Origin: DASTBU01 sp035711845
Lineage (GTDB): Bacteria; Acidobacteriota; Vicinamibacteria; Vicinamibacterales; 2-12-FULL-66-21
Reading direction: 5' to 3'
DNA length: 48,666 nt
Assembly (NCBI GenBank): GCA_035711845.1
Contig: DASTBU010000171.1
Location: 1-48,666, forward strand
The number at the start of each line of letters is the position of its first letter. Within the stretch, counting starts at the first letter, position 1. Of this stretch, positions 43,393 through 48,666 are shown one piece after another. A model generated the notes under the pieces. It had not been told where the DNA came from. It made no database searches and was given only the letters and a program-made list of their open reading frames with translations. The translations under genes and the position numbers were made by a program.

Positions 43393-46080
43393 ATGTCAGT
43401 CAGGTCTTGGTTGAAGCGGCGGCGCCTCCACCTGGATGACGGGGATTTCCAGGACGAGATCCGCGCGCACCTGGCAATCGCCGAGGACGAGCGGGTGGCC
43501 GACGGTGCCGATCGACAGACCGCCCACTACGCGGCGCTGAAGGACTTCGGCAATGTCACGCTGACGACCGAAGCGGCGCGCCGGGTCTGGACGCCGTCGT
43601 GGCTCGAAGCCGTACGCGATTACGCGTGCGACGTGCGTTACGCGATCCGCGCGCTCGCGAAGAGCCCGGCCTACTCGGTCACCGTTGTGGGCGTCCTGAC
43701 CCTGGGCATCGGCCTGAATGCCGCCGTCTTCACCATAGTCAAGGGCCTCGCACTCAGCCCGCTGGCAGGGGTTGACGGGTCGGCCAGGCTGCGAGTCCTC
43801 TTCGGTGAGACGAGCACGGGACGCGCCGACCGTGTCTCGTATCCCGACTACCAGTACATCCGCGATCACGATCGCGCGTTCTCGGGGCTCTTTGGCTCCA
43901 GCTTGATCACGGCTAACCTCGGCCGGGGCCGAGGCGCCCGCCAGATCTGGGCCGAAGCCGTCACCGGGAACTACTTTCAGATCCTCGGCGTTCGCGCCCA
44001 GCGCGGCCGCACGATTCTGGCGTCGGACGAGGTCGCTCCCGGCCACCATCCGGTCGTCGTGCTCAGCGATGGTCTGTGGCGACGCGACTTCGGCGCCGAC
44101 CAGGACATCGTCGGCAAGACGGTCGAGATCAACAATCAGGTGTTGACAGTCGTCGGCGTGGCCGACCCGACGTTCCACGGCACGACCGTCGTGTACGACG
44201 TCGAAGCGTTCGTTCCGGTGATGATGGCGCCGCAGCTCGGGTTCAACTTTGGCAGCCGCGAAGCCACACCGTCAGGCATCCTTTCCGACCGGCGCGCCGC
44301 TGTCTTCCTGCCGCAGGGTTATCTGCGCTCCGGCACCACGCTCGAGGAGGCCGCTGGGCAAATCGACGCGCTCTGGGCCGACCTTTCGCGTGACCACTCG
44401 CAGACGGAGGACGGGAGGCGGCTCAGAGTCGTCCCGTTCTGGCAAACGCCGAACGGTGCCCCGATGATTCTGCTGCCGACCCTGATCGTCCTGAGCGCGA
44501 TGGGCCTGCTGGTCCTGTTGATCGCGTCCGCGAACATCGCGGGGTTGGTCCTGGTGCGCGGGCTCTCGCGACGCGGCGACATCGCCGTGCGCCTGGCGCT
44601 CGGCGCGACGCGGACACGAATCGTCCGAATGTTGATCGTCGAAAACCTCGTGCTCGCGCTGCCCGGTGCCGCCCTGGGAATCCTGCTTGCGTCGAGCGGG
44701 ATCCCGGTGCTCGTCGGGTACGCCGAAAGGCTCGCCGCGCCCCAGCGTATCTTCTTCAATGTCGAGGTCGACAGCCTCGTCATCGGGTTCGCGGTGCTGG
44801 CCGCCTGCGGGAGCGCCTTCGTCTTCGGGTTCGTCCCGGCGCTTCGCAGCTCGCGGATCGATCTGGTCTCGGCCATCAACGAGGACGCATCGCCACGCGG
44901 AGCCGCCCGAGGACGTCTGCGCGCGAGCCTCGTGGTCGCGCAGGTGGCCGTGTCGCTGCTGCTCCTGGTGGGCGCCGGGCTGGTGACGCGCAGCCTCGAG
45001 GCTGCGCGGCGTGCGAACCCGGGCTTCGACGCAAGCCAGGTGACGATGCTGGCGGTGGACGTCAAACAGAACGCGTACGACCAGGTGCGCGGGCGCCTGT
45101 TCTACCGCAAATTGCTGGACGCGGCACGTGCAGATTCCGGAGTCGAATCAGCCACCGTGGCGGCGTTCACGCCGATGGGGTTTCTCGATACGCCGGCGCG
45201 GCGCGTGACGATCGAGGGCTACCCACCGCCCCGCGGCGAAGACCTGGCTTTCATGTGGAACGCCGTCGGGTCGGACTACTTTCGTACGCTTCGGATCAAC
45301 CTGATGGCTGGGCGCGAGTTCGACGATCGAGACGACGAGACGGCTGCACTTGTGGCGATCGTCAACAGCACCTTCGCGCAACGATTCTGGGGCAACCCGG
45401 CGAACGCGATTGGCAAGCGAATCCGGATTGCCGACGGCGACTGGCGAACGGTGATTGGCGTCGCGGCGGATGTAAAGTATTCGCGGATCGACGAGGCACC
45501 GCGTCCCTACGTCTATCTGCCATTCCTGCAGTCGTACCGGTCGGCCATGATCCTGCACACCCGGGGACCGGCGCCCGTTGATCTGCTCGTGGACCAGTCG
45601 CGCGCGCGGGTCGCGGCGCTCGACGCCGATCTGCCGATTCTGTCCGCCAGTTCGCTGGCGGAAGGGACCAGGGGAGCGCTGATTCTCTACAACCTGACGG
45701 CGGCGATGCTGTCTCTTTTTGGCATCGCTGGCATGGCGCTCGCCGCGATGGGCACGTACGGGCTGGTGTCGTACACCGTCGAGCAGAGCACGCACGAGAT
45801 CGGCATCCGCATGGCGCTCGGCGCGTCAGGCCCGTCGGTCGTCCGCCGGTTTCTCGCGCGCGGCGTGAGGCTCGGCGGAATTGGCGCCGCCCTCGGTACT
45901 GTCGCGGCACTCGGCGCCGGCCGGCTTCTCGGCAGCGTGTTGTTCGGTGTCGGCGCGACCGACGGCGTCTCCTTTGCGCGCGCGCTGGTCGTCGTTCTGG
46001 GCGGGGTGATCGTCGCGACCATGGTTCCAGCCTGCCGCGCGGCGCGGACGGACCCGCTGAGCGCGTTGCGACATCACTAG
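43393..46080 (+). CDS. ADOP-family ABC permease with N-terminal prefix domain, PadR-controlled
   Basis: This 895-residue permease has an N-terminal cytoplasmic extension of about 75 residues (permease-prefix type, FQDEIRAHLAIAEDERVADG). Its first FtsX helix reads LTLGIGLNAAVFTIVKGL near residue 100. Periplasmic domains lie at about 120-355 and 540-745, helices at about 365-495, and terminal FtsX helices end with ACRAARTDPLSALRHH. STHEIGIRMALGASGPSVV is the conserved loop. It is directly downstream of PadR and almost certainly co-transcribed. No ATPase is adjacent. Possibly an efflux or envelope-stress system induced through PadR. Confidence 0.92.
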   Translation: MSVRSWLKRRRLHLDDGDFQDEIRAHLAIAEDERVADGADRQTAHYAALKDFGNVTLTTEAARRVWTPSWLEAVRDYACDVRYAIRALAKSPAYSVTVVGVLTLGIGLNAAVFTIVKGLALSPLAGVDGSARLRVLFGETSTGRADRVSYPDYQYIRDHDRAFSGLFGSSLITANLGRGRGARQIWAEAVTGNYFQILGVRAQRGRTILASDEVAPGHHPVVVLSDGLWRRDFGADQDIVGKTVEINNQVLTVVGVADPTFHGTTVVYDVEAFVPVMMAPQLGFNFGSREATPSGILSDRRAAVFLPQGYLRSGTTLEEAAGQIDALWADLSRDHSQTEDGRRLRVVPFWQTPNGAPMILLPTLIVLSAMGLLVLLIASANIAGLVLVRGLSRRGDIAVRLALGATRTRIVRMLIVENLVLALPGAALGILLASSGIPVLVGYAERLAAPQRIFFNVEVDSLVIGFAVLAACGSAFVFGFVPALRSSRIDLVSAINEDASPRGAARGRLRASLVVAQVAVSLLLLVGAGLVTRSLEAARRANPGFDASQVTMLAVDVKQNAYDQVRGRLFYRKLLDAARADSGVESATVAAFTPMGFLDTPARRVTIEGYPPPRGEDLAFMWNAVGSDYFRTLRINLMAGREFDDRDDETAALVAIVNSTFAQRFWGNPANAIGKRIRIADGDWRTVIGVAADVKYSRIDEAPRPYVYLPFLQSYRSAMILHTRGPAPVDLLVDQSRARVAALDADLPILSASSLAEGTRGALILYNLTAAMLSLFGIAGMALAAMGTYGLVSYTVEQSTHEIGIRMALGASGPSVVRRFLARGVRLGGIGAALGTVAALGAGRLLGSVLFGVGATDGVSFARALVVVLGGVIVATMVPACRAARTDPLSALRHH

Positions 46081-46441
46081 AGGGCCCTGACCGCCAACAA
46101 GGGGCCAGCGAGGCCGAGCTGCAGCGGACCCATCTCGAGCTCGAGAGAATCAGGGCGCCCCCGCGAGTCGCGGGCTCATGTCCCAGGCCTCTGCCAAGTC
46201 GAGCGAAGCCGCAACCAACTCCAGCTGCAACCAGGCGAGGCGAGCTCGTGACGCGAACTCCAGCTGTAGCGGACCCCCGCAGGAGCTGTAGCGAATCAAG
46301 CCGCACCGCTGAGGCCTGGCTCAGTGTGTCGCGCGATATCCGAACGATTCGCATCCGGGACGTTGGCACGGGCTTGGCGTCAATCGGGGCATTCTGCTAC
46401 CTCTCTCAACCGGTCGCCCTTTCAATGGCGAAGGAGTACAC
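46081..46441. repeat. 360-bp spacer with degenerate AGCTG(C/T)A repeats
   Basis: No gene was found. Four related copies are visible: GAGCTGCAGCGGACCC (46116), CCAGCTGCAACC (46221), CAGCTGTAGCGGACCC (46261) and GAGCTGTAGCGAATC (46283). On the minus strand they read as CGCTACAGCT-type elements. They look like remains of a short interspersed intergenic repeat. The 3' end of the spacer carries the AAGGAG ribosome site of the next gene. Confidence 0.45.
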
Positions 46442-47512
46442 ATGAGCACCGGAACGATTCAGGCGATTGCGACGATGAAGGCCATGGTTTACAAGGGCCC
46501 GGGTCAGAAATCCTGGGACAGTGTGCCGAGGCCCGGACTCACGAAGCCCACCGACGCGATCGTCAGGATCACGAAAACGACAATCTGCGGGACGGACCTC
46601 CACATCCTCAAGGGCGATGTTCCTGCCGTCACGAGCGGCCGGATACTCGGTCACGAGGGTGTCGGGATCGTCGAGGACGTGGGAGATGCGGTCAGCCATT
46701 TCAAGAAGGGAGACAGGGTTCTCATCTCCTGTATCACCTCGTGCGGGAAGTGCGAGTACTGCAAGAGACAGATGTATTCGCACTGCGAGGACGGCGGCTG
46801 GATTCTCGGGCACCTCATCGACGGCACGCAGGCGGAGTACGTCCGCATCCCGCACGCCGACAACAGCCTCTATGCCGTGCCCGCGGGAGCGAACGAGGAA
46901 GCGCTGGTCATGCTCAGCGATATCCTCCCGACCGGCTTCGAGATCGGCGTCCTCTACGGCGACGTCAAGCCTGGTGACATCGTCGCCATCGTCGGCGCTG
47001 GCCCAATCGGCATGGCCGCGCTCCTGACCGCGCAGTTCTATTCGCCGAGCCGACTGATCATGATCGACCTCGATCCGGCCCGTCTGGAAATGGCGAAGAC
47101 CTTCGGCGCTACCGAGGTGATCGACAGCTCGAAGGCGGACGTCGTCAAAGCCATTCTCGGATCGACCAAGGACGGCGTCGACGTGGCAATCGAGGCGGTC
47201 GGCATTCCCGCAACCTTCGATATATGCCAGAGCATCGTCCGCCCCGGCGGCCATATCGCCAATGTGGGCGTCCACGGCAAGAGCGTGGACTTCCAGATCC
47301 AGAAGCTGTGGATCCAGAACATCACGCTGACCACGGGCCTGGTGAACACGAACACCACGCCGATGCTGCTCAAGACGTTGGAGTCGCGAAAGCTGCAACC
47401 CGAGAACCTGATCACGCACCGCTTCACGTTCGATCAGCTTCCGCAGGCCTACGAGGTCTTCGGCAACGCGGCGAAGCAGAAGGCGCTGAAGGTGATCATC
47501 GGCAACGACTGA
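46442..47512 (+). CDS. Zinc-dependent alcohol dehydrogenase (MDR family)
   Basis: This 356-residue medium-chain dehydrogenase has catalytic zinc ligands Cys49 and His71-Glu72 (GHEGVGIV). The structural zinc site is complete with Cys101, Cys104, Cys107 and Cys115. The Rossmann motif is VGAGPIGMAALLTAQ followed by MIDLDPARLEMAK, where Asp at the end of the second strand favours NAD over NADP. AAGGAG with a five-base spacer precedes the ATG. It oxidises or reduces an alcohol/aldehyde pair of unknown identity. It stands alone with no obvious operon partner. Confidence 0.92.
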   Translation: MSTGTIQAIATMKAMVYKGPGQKSWDSVPRPGLTKPTDAIVRITKTTICGTDLHILKGDVPAVTSGRILGHEGVGIVEDVGDAVSHFKKGDRVLISCITSCGKCEYCKRQMYSHCEDGGWILGHLIDGTQAEYVRIPHADNSLYAVPAGANEEALVMLSDILPTGFEIGVLYGDVKPGDIVAIVGAGPIGMAALLTAQFYSPSRLIMIDLDPARLEMAKTFGATEVIDSSKADVVKAILGSTKDGVDVAIEAVGIPATFDICQSIVRPGGHIANVGVHGKSVDFQIQKLWIQNITLTTGLVNTNTTPMLLKTLESRKLQPENLITHRFTFDQLPQAYEVFGNAAKQKALKVIIGND

Positions 47513-47590
47513 CGCGGGATTCCGTTTGTCTCACCGCCTCGAGCGATGCGATCCAGATGGGCACTGGAGAAGCGGCCGCCCGCCGCGCGT

Positions 47591-48010
47591 TCATCCCTTC
47601 CGTGGCCGGCGCCGGCGTGGCGCCGGCTCTTTCCCGAACGCCGCGCTCACCGGGTGGGTCGCCGGAATCGGATCGAGGTCGGGGCGCGAGGACGCGCGCT
47701 TCTGCGCCGTGGAGCGCTTGCCGCGCTTGTCCGCCGCCTGAAGGTTCACGCTCGCCCTCTTCGGTGCCTGCCCGCTGGTCAGCGTTGGCGCCGCGCCCGC
47801 GGCCTTCCGTGCGCTCCGCTTCTTCACGGCGCCTGTCGAAGCCGGTTCTTGGAGGGGCGGAGGGTTCTGAAATCCCACTCCCGGCTCGGATCGGCGGCGA
47901 GCCAGATTCTCCGCGAGCTTCTGTTTGTATCGAATCTGCGCGATATTCTCGCCCTGTCGCTCGCGTCCGGCCACCTTGTAGTGATTCGGGTTGACGTTAC
48001 TCTTGCTCAT
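47591..48010 (-). CDS. Small basic hypothetical protein
   Basis: This 139-residue protein is rich in Lys, Arg, Ala and Pro. The N-terminus SNVNPNHYKVAGRERQGE is a pattern I have seen in short proteins from several environmental bacteria, with no assigned function. The second half is low-complexity and disordered. GGAG about eight bases before the ATG at 48010 supports the start. The net positive charge suggests nucleic-acid binding, but this is inferred from composition only. Confidence 0.68.
   Translation of the reverse strand: MSKSNVNPNHYKVAGRERQGENIAQIRYKQKLAENLARRRSEPGVGFQNPPPLQEPASTGAVKKRSARKAAGAAPTLTSGQAPKRASVNLQAADKRGKRSTAQKRASSRPDLDPIPATHPVSAAFGKEPAPRRRRPRKG
47605..47632 (+). terminator. 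Rho-independent-like hairpin after the alcohol dehydrogenase
   Basis: A perfect 9-bp GC stem (47605-47613 with 47619-47627, arms GCCGGCGCC and GGCGCCGGC) with a 5-base loop is followed by TCTTT. It lies 93 bases after the plus-strand dehydrogenase stop, and inside the last codons of the convergent small basic gene. The T-run is short, so strength is uncertain. Confidence 0.4.
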
Positions 48011-48124
48011 GGGTTCCGCTCCGTGCTGGTCTGATGGCGTGTCGAAGGAGTTGACGGGAACACGAGCATGCAAGGTCCGCTCCGCGAGCAGGCGTGGAAT
48101 GACCATCCGAGGACCACGGCGACG

Positions 48125-48575
48125 CTAATTCGTGCCTACTCTGTGAAACACGATCCTGCTCACCGACGCGCCCTCCTGCGTCGTCGTATGCTCGACGATC
48201 ACGCCGGCCGCGATCACCTCGTACCGGGCCTGGAGAACCACCGACGCGCGGGTATTGGTGCAGTCGATGGTCAGACTGCCGGTGTGGAGCTCGTTGGCGA
48301 CGATCACGCCGTCGTCGAAGCTGATGTAGCCGCGGTCGGTGCCGTCACACAAGGACAGCGCTGAATCCCTACCCGCCATGGCGGCGGCCGCCTTCGAGCC
48401 GCACGAGACTCCGGCGCGAGTCGCCGCCATCCAGCGGATCGACGCCCATCCAATACCCCTCGAATCCGAGCCCGGCCCGTCCCGGTGGCTGCACCCGGGG
48501 CGGTTGCGCCCCAACCTGTACCGCGAGAACGGCTGCGAGAACGGCAACAGCCACGATCAGGAGACGGTGGGGCAT
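48125..48575 (-). pseudogene. Secreted hypothetical protein interrupted by a frameshift
   Basis: Two overlapping frames make one gene. From ATG 48575, after a perfect AAAGGAGGT site with six-base spacing, the product starts with a signal peptide (LLIVAVAVLAAVLAVQVGAQ) and continues GFEGYWMGVDPLDGGDSRR to LEGG, then hits a stop at 48369. The next frame carries on with GRDSALSLCDGTDRGYISF, GSLTIDCTNTRASVVLQARYE and VSRIVFHRVG to 48125. The total of 451 bases is one over a multiple of three, so a single inserted base (or two deleted) in the GC-rich tract near 48380-48405 explains it. The joined protein would be about 150 residues. It may be a real pseudogene or a sequencing slip in the GCC/GGC run. 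Confidence 0.7.
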
Positions 48576-48666
48576 ATCAAAACCTCCTTTGCGGAAGCGC
48601 TTGTGGATGGGTCCTGCGATCGCGCTCGGACGACGCGGGCGCGGCAGGGGCGGAAACCGCTGTCAC

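Noticed and set aside
1..48666. tRNA, rRNA, CRISPR array, prophage or intact IS element
   Set aside because: Reading by eye found no cloverleaf with conserved T-arm, no rRNA-like conserved block, no regularly spaced repeats of CRISPR type, and no transposase or integrase motif.

Overview
The window is GC-rich, densely coded, and reads as a piece of chromosome from an acidobacterium, most likely class Vicinamibacteria (subdivision 6). This is inferred from gene families only: three stand-alone ADOP-type (MacB/FtsX-like) ABC permeases of about 800-900 residues, one behind a PadR regulator; a Ser/Thr kinase joined to a PD40 beta-propeller; a winged-helix/TPR CadC-like regulator; a TonB-dependent receptor with an N-terminal carboxypeptidase-regulatory domain; and a tricorn-like S41 protease. 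No rRNA, tRNA, CRISPR array, prophage or intact insertion sequence was seen.

Layout. 1-4167: an Mrp multisubunit Na+/H+ antiporter operon (mrpA 3' end through mrpG), with several start/stop overlaps. 4798-8590: a secreted M4 metalloprotease with a PA domain inserted in its catalytic domain and a Calx-beta C-terminus, overlapping a small secreted protein. 9198-11975 (minus): a kinase/beta-propeller gene interrupted by one in-frame TGA. 12326-14749 (minus): ADOP permease. 14999-20948 (minus): apparent operon of a beta-lactamase-fold serine hydrolase, a MenC/N-succinylamino acid racemase-family enzyme and a tricorn-like protease. 21151-24330 (minus): TonB-dependent receptor, divergent from an RpiR/SIS regulator (24564-25538), which is followed by a second serine hydrolase and an M19-like dipeptidase. 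29070-29612: secreted unknown. 29860-32097: winged-helix/TPR regulator preceded by 11-bp direct repeats. 32362-35589 (minus): ADOP permease plus ATPase. 36072-40061 (minus): DinB-like protein, flavoprotein monooxygenase-like enzyme, thiolase, MOSC protein. 40208-41269: DUF1059 protein, ECF sigma factor and zinc-finger anti-sigma factor. 41285-42031 (minus): alpha/beta hydrolase. 42260-42847: lipoprotein. 43018-46080: PadR regulator and ADOP permease with twin operator-like palindromes. 46442-47512: zinc alcohol dehydrogenase. 47591-48575 (minus): a small basic protein and a frameshifted secreted protein.

The most coherent candidate system is 14999-28893: two beta-lactamase-fold hydrolases, an enolase-superfamily racemase/epimerase candidate, an M19 dipeptidase, a tricorn-like peptidase, a TonB receptor and an RpiR (MurR-type) regulator. 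Together they suggest a locus for scavenging peptides that contain D-amino acids, possibly cell-wall fragments. This is inferred from gene content.

The window also carries visible decay: a 27-codon relic of an alpha/beta-hydrolase (chloroperoxidase-like) gene whose start codon is now ACG, a frameshifted stub of a MNT-type nucleotidyltransferase just upstream of an ADOP gene, the in-frame TGA in the kinase, and a frameshift in the last gene. Some could be sequencing or assembly errors.
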